A stretch of 64,000 bases of DNA from Levilactobacillus brevis (GCA_021383565.1 CP079699.1:1736001-1800000); one strand, 5' to 3'. Positions 46,372 to 53,743 are shown, counted from the first letter of the stretch. The notes: generated by a model not told the origin, from the sequence alone. Translations and numbers: made by a program.

Positions 46372-46506
46372 ATTAAATGAAAGGGGGTGATGCTTTTTGG
46401 CAACTGGAAATAGTTACCTTAAAGTGATCGCTTCCGCGGAGAACGGAAACGATTAACTTCTTTAAGGTAGGCGTCAGCGAAATTATCTCGCTGGCGCTTT
46501 TGTTTT
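46372..46506 (+). ncRNA. Candidate hairpin RNA with embedded mini-ORF
   Basis: After AAGGGGGTG a TTG at 46397 opens a 19-codon ORF (MATGNSYLKVIASAENGND). It is folded into a two-layer stem: TACCTTAAAG (46415-46424)/CTTTAAGGTA (46460-46469) outside and ATCGCTTCCG/CGGAAACGAT (one mismatch) inside. The terminator GCGTCAGCGA/TCGCTGGCGC then TTTTGTTTTG (46471-46506) follows. It may be a small peptide gene, a type I toxin-like locus or a structured small RNA. Another frame over the terminator reads as a hydrophobic segment but has no start codon. Confidence 0.5.
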
Positions 46507-46552
46507 GCCTAGTTTTAGCGGTTTGGCGAGGACTGAGTGGCTAGATTAAAGT

Positions 46553-46647
46553 TTTCGACCGACTTGGGCAACTTTCGACCGATTGGCTTCGGATTCTGAC
46601 GCGGACAATGTATATGGCGTGCACGCCGGCTGGCACTCCGCTATAGT
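46553..46647 (+). promoter_or_regulatory. Promoter region with direct repeats and a 12-base palindrome
   Basis: TTTCGACCGA occurs at 46553-46562 and 46573-46582, exactly 20 bases apart, as expected for tandem regulator sites on one DNA face. GGCGTGCACGCC (46616-46627) is a perfect palindrome at the -35 position of a TATAGT -10 (46642-46647) serving the 46691 gene. Confidence 0.5.
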
Positions 46648-46690
46648 GAGGATGTTCTAACCCATTACATCATCCTAAAGGAGTTCGCTC

Positions 46691-46999
46691 ATGTTATCTC
46701 AAAACCAGTTACCTGCGTCTGCCCCTATCCGGTCCATCTCCACCCAAGTGCCGCGCACCCCGGCTGATCACGAGTCACCGACACTCATGCCACCCGTCAC
46801 TGCGATCCGTTTTCAGCGCGATCCCGCCCGTGAGTTGGCGCGGTGGTACGTCACGGTGAAACACGATCCGGACTTCTTAGCAACATTGGTGGCCAGTACG
46901 CCGACACCACCCAAGCGTCCGGAGCGTGATTGCATCCCCGTTAGTGCGGGACGGTACTTTGACCCGCACACCGGGATCTTCTACCAGACGAAGCGCTAG
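46691..46999 (+). CDS. Hypothetical protein, 102 aa
   Basis: Not recognised. AAAGGAG lies 7 bases before the ATG. The N-terminal 40 residues are Pro/Ser/Thr-rich and look disordered. Residues 40-102 (FQRDPARELARWYVTVKHDP, later GRYFDPHTGIFYQTKR) look folded. No signal peptide or membrane helix. The elaborate promoter region suggests regulated expression. GC-rich compared with the neighbouring toxin module. Confidence 0.65.
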   Translation: MLSQNQLPASAPIRSISTQVPRTPADHESPTLMPPVTAIRFQRDPARELARWYVTVKHDPDFLATLVASTPTPPKRPERDCIPVSAGRYFDPHTGIFYQTKR

Positions 47000-47228
47000 C
47001 CACCTGGTAGCCATCAGCATCATTGACTAGGGCTGAACGTTTCGGTTTTTCTTGAGTTGATACGTCACGAGTTGGCTGTATCAATCTTACATAATTGAAA
47101 TTGGGTGGTTTGGGTTTCTTCCTATAATTGGCGTTGATGTTTTTTCACGTTAAGGTCGTCACTTTCAGCACGCTGACAGTTGGGGGGATTTCAGACCAGT
47201 GCAGGGGCTCAGCTTGACTATCCAAAAA
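47000..47228 (+). promoter_or_regulatory. Gap with possible promoter facing the small peptide gene
   Basis: TTGGGT (about 47103-47108), 16 bases, TATAAT (about 47125-47130) point rightward, toward the 3' end of the minus-strand peptide gene. A transcript from it would be antisense to the peptide terminator region, as in Fst-type toxin loci. Otherwise no gene is seen. Confidence 0.35.
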
Positions 47229-47263
47229 CATCCAGCGTAACCCGAGATGGGCTGCGCTGGATA
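47229..47263 (-). terminator. Terminator of the small peptide gene at 47318
   Basis: ATCCAGCG pairs with CGCTGGAT, followed by GTTTTT on the minus strand, about 55 bases after the stop. Confidence 0.7.
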
Positions 47264-47317
47264 CTTGGGTTAATTTAGCTGTTGGTGCTGGTCAGCATGC
47301 GCCGACAGCCACTACTT

Positions 47318-47461
47318 TCAAATCTGTACGAATACGCTGATGAGCAATCTGATCAGCACATAGGCAACGGCTACTGCGACTATCGCCGACAGACAGCCCG
47401 TCATAGATGATAGACAACTGGCAAAAAAAGAATCGTCTTCATCCTCTGGTTTAAAGTCCAT
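47318..47461 (-). CDS. Small acidic-start membrane peptide, 47 aa
   Basis: A short ORF with sequence MDFKPEDEDD at the start, a middle with two Cys, and a hydrophobic segment (SAIVAVAVAYVLIRLLISVF) at the C-terminus. GGGGTG lies 5 bases before the ATG, and a hairpin CACGTCA/TGACGTG sits just upstream of it. It has a private terminator. The MDF/L...DD start is shared with the 41-residue peptide at 30187-30312, so this is likely a family. A type I toxin-like or membrane-regulator role is inferred from size only. Confidence 0.55.
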   Translation of the reverse strand: MDFKPEDEDDSFFASCLSSMTGCLSAIVAVAVAYVLIRLLISVFVQI

Positions 47462-47858
47462 GTTTCACCCCGATTACCACGTCATACTGACGTGATTTTT
47501 TTGTTGCTGCAGTAATGGTTGTGGCGTGGTTGGGAAGCCCCCCTGTTTCTGCTACTCCCGTGTTGCCCCCTACTACGCACAACGACTTTCATTACGGCTG
47601 TTTACCGAGATTAATCATACCATTAGTGGTGTTGGGATTTTGGGTGGATTTATAAATCGCTAATGAAAACGTTACTTACCGCTTTTTCTACCTCGACGCC
47701 ACTAGTCACGCGTGTTTAGTTCTACGGTGTTTGATATTGGCATAAGAACCTTTCAACGTCCAGCCTCTAAATCAGCTAAAATATCCAGTACTGCTACTCA
47801 ACGACCGGCACTGGATATTTTAGCTGTTCCATCATCCGCAATAATGAGGCTATGCTAT
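47462..47858. other. Leader of the peptide gene and gap before the TAC module
   Basis: About 400 bases. The minus-strand leader of the 47461 peptide contains the CACGTCA hairpin and G-rich stretches. Around 47781-47825 TCCAGTAC... and ...GCACTGGATATTTTAGCTG form an imperfect hairpin (AAAATATCCAGT and ACTGGATATTTT arms) that probably terminates the chaperone operon on the minus strand. No further gene. Confidence 0.45.
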
Positions 47859-48272
47859 TTAAGCTTCCTCCTGATCACGCAATAATTTATTGACATTAAT
47901 TGTAGGCATAATATAGCCTGGATACTCATTCGATGTCGTCGTCAGCATCGTAATAATCGATCGAACATATGGATATAAAATAGCTACTGCATTAACTCGA
48001 ACCAGTTGGTCTAACCCGGCGTCCGTATTATCTTCCTCTGGCTGATAGTCAAATACACCGGTAATTGCACACGACGTTTTAAAAGGAATATTTTCATTTT
48101 CTAATGACCCAACGACGATACTTAAAGTTACATTTATTCGGTTTTCATCTATATCAATTTTTCTAGATACTTGGGGATTCATTTTTATTTCGGAACGTGT
48201 TTGATGATAATTTTCATTTCGCTGGTAGGTCATATTTTGGACGTTGTATTTTATGAATTTCAAAACAGCCAC
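47859..48272 (-). CDS. SecB-like chaperone of a toxin-antitoxin-chaperone module
   Basis: A 137-residue protein with the SecB fold signature in its second half: VRVNAVAILYPYVRSIITML (91-110), then the TINVNKLL strand, which matches the SecB stretch LFPYARECITSMVSRG...PVNFDALF. Gram-positive bacteria normally lack SecB, and the dedicated copies known are TAC chaperones (Rv1957 in M. tuberculosis, MqsC in E. coli). GTG 48272 overlaps the antitoxin stop by one base (TAGTG) and has GGAGAGG 7 bases upstream. It should hold the antitoxin C-terminus and protect it from proteolysis. Confidence 0.82.
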   Translation of the reverse strand: MAVLKFIKYNVQNMTYQRNENYHQTRSEIKMNPQVSRKIDIDENRINVTLSIVVGSLENENIPFKTSCAITGVFDYQPEEDNTDAGLDQLVRVNAVAILYPYVRSIITMLTTTSNEYPGYIMPTINVNKLLRDQEEA

Positions 48273-48817
48273 TACGCAACCTCTCCTATCTCGACATTTT
48301 TAGAATAAGATTTTATCTTTGATATCTCCGGACCAAACGTCTTGTAACTAAATTCTCTATTTTCTGCATGATATGAACAATCGGCTAATTTATGACTCGT
48401 CAGCCATTCTTCCGGTAACTGACCATGTTCTTCATAACTATCTCTGGCTGCCTCAAATAGATTTTCCTGATACTTAGCCTGCACCCGCTGATTATTCTCT
48501 ATTTGAGTAAGTGAAGATGGTGCAATTCCCAGCGTATCAGCAAATTTTCTCACGGACATTTTTAGTTTTCCTCTCAAGTCTCGTATTTCATTCGGACTCA
48601 TATATCCTTCAGCCGCTCGATAGGCGGCGAAGGCACGGTAAACATTCTCCATGGGGTGATCAAAATCTACCCACAATTCCCCGTCACTATCTCGCCAATA
48701 ATGATTTCTAACCACTAAATCATCTTTATTTCTCACTTTTACTAATTCTAGCTTCCACACCTCTGAATACTGTTCTGTCGTTTCCGTTTCCGGATTATAA
48801 AAAGTTTTCTTCATCAT
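48272..48817 (-). CDS. MqsA-like antitoxin with C-terminal chaperone-addiction-type tail
   Basis: A 181-residue antitoxin. The N-terminal part (1-60) is a toxin-binding candidate without zinc cysteines. A YgiT/MqsA-type HTH lies at about 66-125: YRAAEGYMSPNEIRDLRGKL, then SVRKFADTLGIAPSSLTQIE. Residues about 136-181 form an aromatic, presumably disordered tail (EEWLTSHKL, REFSYKTFGPEISKIKSY), the position of the chaperone-addiction (ChAD) region in TAC antitoxins. It is the middle gene: 29 bases after the toxin and 1-base overlap with the chaperone. Confidence 0.8.
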   Translation of the reverse strand: MMKKTFYNPETETTEQYSEVWKLELVKVRNKDDLVVRNHYWRDSDGELWVDFDHPMENVYRAFAAYRAAEGYMSPNEIRDLRGKLKMSVRKFADTLGIAPSSLTQIENNQRVQAKYQENLFEAARDSYEEHGQLPEEWLTSHKLADCSYHAENREFSYKTFGPEISKIKSYSKNVEIGEVA

Positions 48818-48846
48818 TTTTACTCACTCCCAACATACTATCTGAG

Positions 48847-49191
48847 TCATTTGTACGGAAAATGTAAAGGATAATCCGCAACGTGTACTGAAATCCACAT
48901 TACGATACCGCTTGGCTTGTCCTGAATCTTTAAATAACAGAGTTCTCCTTCAATCGTTAGCCCAAAAATCCAAATATCACCGGGAATCGGCTTGGTATGA
49001 TTATCCAACTCAGGTCCCGAAATATAGTCCTGCCAACTTATCCTTTGATAAATTAAATTAAATACTTCAACATCCGTCATAGCCAATTTTGTTAGAGTTT
49101 GTATATTTTTGGGCCTTCTACTAAGAACCCATCGATCACGACGAGTTCGGATTTTTGACACTATTCTTTTAACATCGTCCCTATTTGTCAA
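48847..49191 (-). CDS. MqsR-like toxin of the TAC module
   Basis: A 114-residue basic protein (start RDDVKRIVSKIRTRRDRWVL). The second half follows the MqsR-family pattern of lactobacilli: YISGPELDNH, GDIWIFGLTIEGELCYLKIQ, and a final VMWISVHVADYPLHFPY. MqsR toxins are RelE-fold ribonucleases cutting mRNA at GCU; activity here is inferred. The TTG start at 49191 has GGAAG 8 bases upstream. It is first in the toxin-antitoxin-chaperone operon, the same order as E. coli mqsRAC. The module is AT-rich against its surroundings, suggesting transfer. Confidence 0.7.
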   Translation of the reverse strand: MTNRDDVKRIVSKIRTRRDRWVLSRRPKNIQTLTKLAMTDVEVFNLIYQRISWQDYISGPELDNHTKPIPGDIWIFGLTIEGELCYLKIQDKPSGIVMWISVHVADYPLHFPYK

Positions 49192-49228
49192 AACTTACAC
49201 TTCCAAACTCATCGTCATTTCTCAAAAT

Positions 49229-49264
49229 ATTATAACACCTTTGTATCTCCAAAAATACAAAGGT
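49229..49264 (-). promoter_or_regulatory. Promoter and operator of the TAC module
   Basis: ACCTTTGTAT (49237-49246) and ATACAAAGGT (49255-49264) are a perfect 10-base inverted repeat with 8-base gap. It immediately precedes an extended -10 TGTTATAAT (minus strand, 49237-49229). An operator at this position would let the antitoxin HTH repress its own promoter. Confidence 0.7.
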
Positions 49265-49291
49265 GCTCCGCTAATTTATCCATAAAAATAC

Positions 49292-49336
49292 CCATGCCCG
49301 AATCGCTTATGATTCAGGCATGGGTATCCTGACATC
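49292..49336 (-). terminator. Terminator of the aminotransferase gene
   Basis: ATACCCATGCCTGAATC pairs with GATTCGGGCATGGGTAT (one mismatch), followed by TTTTTA. Confidence 0.85.
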
Positions 49337-49343
49337 TTAGCCC

Positions 49344-50561
49344 TCACACCACCGGCCGTACCTCACGCACCGCGGCCTTCACCACGGTGCCTAGTCGCCG
49401 CATGCCCGCGTCAATCTCACTCGGCGTCAGGCCGGTGAAGCACAGGCGCAAGCCGTTGTGGACGTTTCTGGCCGGGTAGAAGTTAGTCCCTGGCACGTAG
49501 GACACGTGGGCCTGGGGAATGGCCGCCTGCGTCAACAGGTCCATCGCGTCCACCCCCTTAGGCAACGTGACCCAATCAAAGAAGCCACCATCCGGGTGGG
49601 TAAAGTGCACCTCATCCGGGAAGTAGGCCGTCAGTGCCCGCACCAGTGCCGCACACTGCTCGCGGTAGCTGGCCCGTAGCGCGGCGATATGCGCATCCAA
49701 ATCATGCACCGCCATATAGGCATTAATCGCCGCGTGGACCACGTTATTGGCCTCCAAGTCACTAGCCATTCGCACCCGCAGGATCGCCGTCAACAGGTCC
49801 CCATCGGCCACCAGCCAGCCCGTCCGCAACCCCGGCATCAGAATTTTCGACAGGCTGGATACGAAGACCACCCGCCCCTCGGTATCGAAGTGCTTAACGG
49901 CCGGCAACGGCGCGTGGGTATACCCCAAGTCGCGGTACGGCGAGTCCTCTAAAATGATGAAATTATACCGGTTAGCCAACGCCACTAAGTGCTGGCGTTT
50001 CGCCACACTCATGGTAATTCCGGTCGGGTTGTGATAGTCCGGCACGGTGTAGAGCAGCTTAATCCGTGGATGCTGCTTCAGCGTGGCCTCCAAGTAATCG
50101 AGGTCGAGGCCATCCGATTGGAGTGGCACCGCATGATACGTCGGCTGGTAGAGGTCAAAGGCGGCCAATGCCCCAATGTAGGTTGGCACCTCCACAGCCA
50201 CCTCATCCCCCACGTTCAGCAGCGCCTTCGCCACCAGCTCGATGGCCTGCTGTCCGCCGACCGTCAGGACCACATTATCCGCGGCGGTCCTGACCTGGCC
50301 CCATTTACCAATCCGCGCCGCCAACTTGGCCCGCAGTTCCGGATTCCCCTGGGCGGTCTGATATTGGAAGAGGTGCGCGCCACTCTCCGCAATCGCGGTA
50401 TGAAAGGCCGCCTGCATCGCCGCCACCGGGAACAGATCTTCTCGCGGACTCCCCGCCGCAAAGGACAGCGCCCGCGAGTCATCATCCTGAGGAAACAAGC
50501 CACTCAAAGCCGAAGGAACATCGGGATTCACGCGTTGTGCGAACAAGTCTTGTAACATCAT
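49344..50561 (-). CDS. PLP-dependent class I/II aminotransferase (2-aminoadipate/aromatic type)
   Basis: A 405-residue fold-type I aminotransferase similar to the catalytic half of MocR regulators and LysN/KAT II-like enzymes. AGSPREDLFPVAAM, GGQQAIELVAKALLNVGDEV, YTVPDYHNPTGITMS and the lysine region VSSLSKILMPGLRTGWLV (Schiff-base K) are present. ATG 50561 has AAAGGTG upstream. It is divergent from a LysR regulator, which probably controls it. The substrate is likely a branched-chain, aromatic or 2-aminoadipate amino acid. Confidence 0.92.
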   Translation of the reverse strand: MMLQDLFAQRVNPDVPSALSGLFPQDDDSRALSFAAGSPREDLFPVAAMQAAFHTAIAESGAHLFQYQTAQGNPELRAKLAARIGKWGQVRTAADNVVLTVGGQQAIELVAKALLNVGDEVAVEVPTYIGALAAFDLYQPTYHAVPLQSDGLDLDYLEATLKQHPRIKLLYTVPDYHNPTGITMSVAKRQHLVALANRYNFIILEDSPYRDLGYTHAPLPAVKHFDTEGRVVFVSSLSKILMPGLRTGWLVADGDLLTAILRVRMASDLEANNVVHAAINAYMAVHDLDAHIAALRASYREQCAALVRALTAYFPDEVHFTHPDGGFFDWVTLPKGVDAMDLLTQAAIPQAHVSYVPGTNFYPARNVHNGLRLCFTGLTPSEIDAGMRRLGTVVKAAVREVRPVV

Positions 50562-50865
50562 AACCACACCTTTCTGGGACGCGTGGCCGGAATCATCGAC
50601 CGCGTCCAATCAATTTGCTAACGAAAACACCACTTCTGCAACCCGCCAGAAACAACCGACACTGTCTAGGCCGGTGATTGCCACCACCCAGTCAGGCGGC
50701 GTCAGCCCCGATTTCAATTCATTACGGCCCACAATTATCCCAACATCCAATTATCGCTTCCCGCTTGCTTAGGAGTATGATAGAATACCGTTGACAGAAA
50801 AACTATTTCAACTATCTAGAAATAGCGTGAATGTAATTCATCTTAACCAATCGGAGGTGGCCACG

Positions 50866-51774
50866 ATGTTACCCTTTGCCTATCGCGTCTTTCAAACCAT
50901 TGTTCAGGAACAGACTTTCTATCGGGCCGCGCAGACGCTGAACGTCACGCCCTCAGCCATCAGCCACTCGGTCAATCAACTGGAAAAGGAACTCGGCTTT
51001 CCCCTATTCATCCGAAACCGCACCGGCGTCGAACTGACCCCGGACGGCAAGACCATCCTGCCGCTGATTCAGGCGATCATTAACGCCGAGGACCGGCTCC
51101 AACAGGCCGCCGCCAACATTAACGGCATGAACGCCGGCTCCGTGCGCATGGGGGCCTTCTCGTCCGTGTGCATCAACTGGCTGCCGCCCATCATTCGCCA
51201 GTTCAAGCAGGACTACCCCGAGATCGCCATCAACGTCGAACAGGCCGACTTCAGTAACATCGCCTCGGCCGTCAAGACCGGCCGCCTAGACCTCGGCTTC
51301 TCCGCCTTACCCGTTTCCGAGAAACTAACGATCTTACCCCTGGTCAAGGACGAAATCTACTGCATCACGCCCAACGACTTCATCCCCGCCAACCGCACCA
51401 CGGTGACTGCCGCCGACCTGGTCGATCAGAACTTCATCCTCCAGCGCGGTGACTACGACAAGGACACCAAGGCCGCACTCGACCACTACCAGATTCGGCC
51501 CAACGCCCTGCGCTTCTCCATCGACGATCAATCGATTCTCGCCATGGTCGAGGCCGGCATGGGCATGGGGATTCTCCCCGAGTTGGCGCTGGAGCGGGTC
51601 AGCGGCAACGTGAACGTCTATCCATTTGATACGAAATTCTTCCGCACCATCTGCCTGGTCGTCAATTCCGAACAGGCCAAGGCCCCGTCGACCGCCAAGA
51701 TGATTGGCGCCATCACCGACTACGTGACGGCCAAGTATCCGGACAAGGTGCTGGCCCATCCGCACGTGGGGTAA
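50866..51774 (+). CDS. LysR family transcriptional regulator
   Basis: A 302-residue LysR protein. The N-terminal winged helix (TFYRAAQTLNVTPSAISHSV, then LEKELGFPLFIRNRTGVELT) is followed by a substrate-binding domain (about 88-295: SVRMGAFSSVCINWLPPIIR, LDLGFSALPV). The start at ATG 50866 has GGAGGTGG 5 bases away. The divergent arrangement with the aminotransferase (304-base gap) suggests it senses a related amino acid or keto acid. The coding sequence is unusually GC-rich for this window. Confidence 0.93.
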   Translation: MLPFAYRVFQTIVQEQTFYRAAQTLNVTPSAISHSVNQLEKELGFPLFIRNRTGVELTPDGKTILPLIQAIINAEDRLQQAAANINGMNAGSVRMGAFSSVCINWLPPIIRQFKQDYPEIAINVEQADFSNIASAVKTGRLDLGFSALPVSEKLTILPLVKDEIYCITPNDFIPANRTTVTAADLVDQNFILQRGDYDKDTKAALDHYQIRPNALRFSIDDQSILAMVEAGMGMGILPELALERVSGNVNVYPFDTKFFRTICLVVNSEQAKAPSTAKMIGAITDYVTAKYPDKVLAHPHVG

Positions 51775-51797
51775 CTTGGACTCGTAAATGTTTGCTG

Positions 51798-51843
51798 AAA
51801 ATCGCAATCTCTTTGCCGAGTGTTGGTGAGAGATTGCGATTTT
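51798..51843 (+). terminator. Hairpin left of fic, near-identical to the right-hand one
   Basis: AAAATCGCAATCTCT and AGAGATTGCGATTTT form a perfect 15-base stem. It ends the LysR gene. Almost the same hairpin recurs at 52797-52842 after fic. Confidence 0.85.
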
Positions 51844-51927
51844 GATTACCTTTACTTAGTAACTTCACCCCAAGTTGATATTTTCTATAATATCAGTAAT
51901 CGAACCACCAAAGGAATTGAAAATCAG

Positions 51928-52773
51928 ATGACACTTAACGAAAAACTAGAAGAACTCAACATGCTCAAAATAAGAGCGAATACTTTACGTCCTCTGTCTG
52001 CTAATCAAACTGCAGAACTCGCGCAACACGTCCGAACTGCACACGTTTGGTCTTCCAATGCTATCGAAGGCAATACGCTCACTTACTGCGAGACAGTAGC
52101 AATTCTAAATACCGGAATGATTATTCATGCAGTTCCCGTCAAAGACGTTCTCGAAACTCTGGACTTGAACGAAGCTTACGAGTATATGATGACACTGGCT
52201 AGTCAAAAAACGCCCTTAAGTTCAACATTGATTCGGACGCTCAATCGAATTGTGACGCTACAAACAACCACGGACAAGGCTAATGCTGGTGTCTACCGAA
52301 TTTTAGCTGCCTGGTCATATAGCAGTGAAGATAAGCCATACGTTGCCCCATTCGATATTGCGCCTCAAATGGATGATTTAATTACTTGGTCGCAAACTGC
52401 ACAAAACGATCATCATCCTGTTCAATACGCCGCCGATCTCCACCAAAAATTCGTCTCGATTCACCCCTTCGCTGATGGCAATGGCCGCACCGCACGGCTA
52501 CTCATGAACATGGCCCTAACCCAAGCAGGCTACCCCGTCATCAACGTTCAACCTAACAGGGAAGCCCGTAGTGCCTACATGGAGGCGCTGGCTAAGTCTC
52601 GTGAAGCGGGAGATCTCGAACCCTTCGAATCGTTGATTATCAAATACGTGCGAGAAACGCTGAACGAACGTATTAGTATCCTCCAACTTAACGAGAAGAA
52701 TCAAAATGATGCGAAGAATGATGTCGATGAGCGCTTTGAAAAGTTCTTGAAAGAAAGGCAGCGGAAGAAGTAA
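51928..52773 (+). CDS. Fic family protein (class II, self-inhibited AMPylase type)
   Basis: A 281-residue Fic-domain protein. The catalytic motif HPFADGNGRTAR lies at 179-190 (catalytic H179) and fits HxFx(D/E)GNGRxxR in full, so it should transfer AMP to a target hydroxyl. The inhibitory helix SNAIEGN (43-49) supplies the S/T-x3-E-G/N motif in front of the Fic core, marking class II auto-inhibition. The C-terminal tail is charged and coiled-coil-like. ATG 51928 has AAAGGAA 11 bases upstream. AT-rich relative to the LysR gene and bracketed by duplicate hairpins. Targets unknown. Confidence 0.92.
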   Translation: MTLNEKLEELNMLKIRANTLRPLSANQTAELAQHVRTAHVWSSNAIEGNTLTYCETVAILNTGMIIHAVPVKDVLETLDLNEAYEYMMTLASQKTPLSSTLIRTLNRIVTLQTTTDKANAGVYRILAAWSYSSEDKPYVAPFDIAPQMDDLITWSQTAQNDHHPVQYAADLHQKFVSIHPFADGNGRTARLLMNMALTQAGYPVINVQPNREARSAYMEALAKSREAGDLEPFESLIIKYVRETLNERISILQLNEKNQNDAKNDVDERFEKFLKERQRKK

Positions 52774-52796
52774 CGCTCTTGCCCGATAGTTTATTT

Positions 52797-52846
52797 AAAA
52801 TCGCAATCTCTTGCCAACGCCTGGCAAAGAGATTGCGATTTTTTGA
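52797..52846 (+). terminator. Hairpin right of fic
   Basis: AAAATCGCAATCTCTTGCC pairs with GGCAAAGAGATTGCGATTTT (one bulge), then TTG. Functions as the fic terminator and repeats the 51798 hairpin. Confidence 0.85.
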
Positions 52847-52873
52847 TAACTAATCAGTCCGTATTTGCTTCCA

Positions 52874-52999
52874 CTAATTCAACAACCAAACTTCTAAAAT
52901 ATAGCACCACCGGCTGAACCCCTCCGTTGCAATCAAATAACTTCCCGGCAAAGGCAACATCTTCTTACGCTTGGGCTTTTTCCCAACTCGTCTACCCAT
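52874..52999 (-). CDS. Possible small basic peptide, 41 aa
   Basis: MGRRVGKKPKRKKMLPLPGS continues into YLIATEGF and ends ILEVWLLN: a basic start and a hydrophobic end. GGGGG lies 6 bases before the ATG. No family, no clear terminator. It may be a translated small ORF or chance. The remaining gap to 53159 shows nothing else. Confidence 0.3.
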   Translation of the reverse strand: MGRRVGKKPKRKKMLPLPGSYLIATEGFSRWCYILEVWLLN

Positions 53000-53159
53000 T
53001 CATTTCCCCCAATTGAGATTTTTTCTCAAAAATAAATATTCTGCTAAAGCCGCGCGCGATTATCGTGCCTATGTACCCCAAACGGCCGCCCCTCAATCCG
53101 AAGGCCGACCGCCGAGATGTTGCGTTACGTTTACCTTAGTGACTTGAGACTAGCTGACC

Positions 53160-53399
53160 TTAGACGGCGGGTGCCGGTTGTGGGCCACCCACTAGCGCCG
53201 TCTTCGTGGTCTCCACGATTTCGGCGCGCAGGGGTTCGGCGTACAGATCGACATCCCCCTTGGCGAACAACTTGGCCGCGGCGACCTGCTTCATCAGGTT
53301 TTCGACTTCCGCCGGCGCGAGGTCGGTGTTGACGTACTTGAGGCGCAGGTGCTTGACGCGTTTGTCGGAACCTTTAAAACTCAATTCTAATGTCTTCAT
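53160..53399 (-). CDS. DUF2922 domain-containing protein
   Basis: A 79-residue protein following the DUF2922 pattern: LRLKYVNTDLAPAEVENLMK, LFAKGDVDLYAEP, then AEIVETTKTAL. Function unknown. It is paired with a DUF1659-like gene 38 bases upstream and an alternative sigma factor further upstream, an arrangement suggesting one transcription unit. Confidence 0.75.
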   Translation of the reverse strand: MKTLELSFKGSDKRVKHLRLKYVNTDLAPAEVENLMKQVAAAKLFAKGDVDLYAEPLRAEIVETTKTALVGGPQPAPAV

Positions 53400-53437
53400 T
53401 TAGAGACTTCCTTTCTATTCTGCGGGCGTGACGGTCG

Positions 53438-53635
53438 TTAGGCGACGGCGCTTTGCGTGGACACGACGGCGGTGCGGAACGGTAAACCAGTTAAGCTGGA
53501 GAGGTACCCGCCGAAATCTTCGACTTGCTTGGCGGCTGGCGCGTTAATCGCGTTTTGCAACACGATCTTAACGGGGGCCTCGTCGGTGTCGCCGAAGATA
53601 AAGGTGATGGTCGTTTTCTTCCAATTCGTTTGCAT
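53438..53635 (-). CDS. DUF1659-like small protein
   Basis: A 65-residue protein: WKKTTITFIFGDTDEAPVKI, then APAAKQVEDFGGYLSSLTGL and a hydrophobic AVVSTQSAVA end. It resembles the DUF1659 partners of DUF2922 proteins. GAAGGAGCACCACCC precedes the ATG. Function unknown. Confidence 0.55.
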   Translation of the reverse strand: MQTNWKKTTITFIFGDTDEAPVKIVLQNAINAPAAKQVEDFGGYLSSLTGLPFRTAVVSTQSAVA

Positions 53636-53743
53636 GGGTGGTGCTCCTTCCGTGGTGCGAGATTTTATAAGTGGCTGGCCAACCCTTACACTTATTACTA
53701 ATGTAAAAAATGGCGATTTTGTTGCACGATTTCGGAAAAAAGT

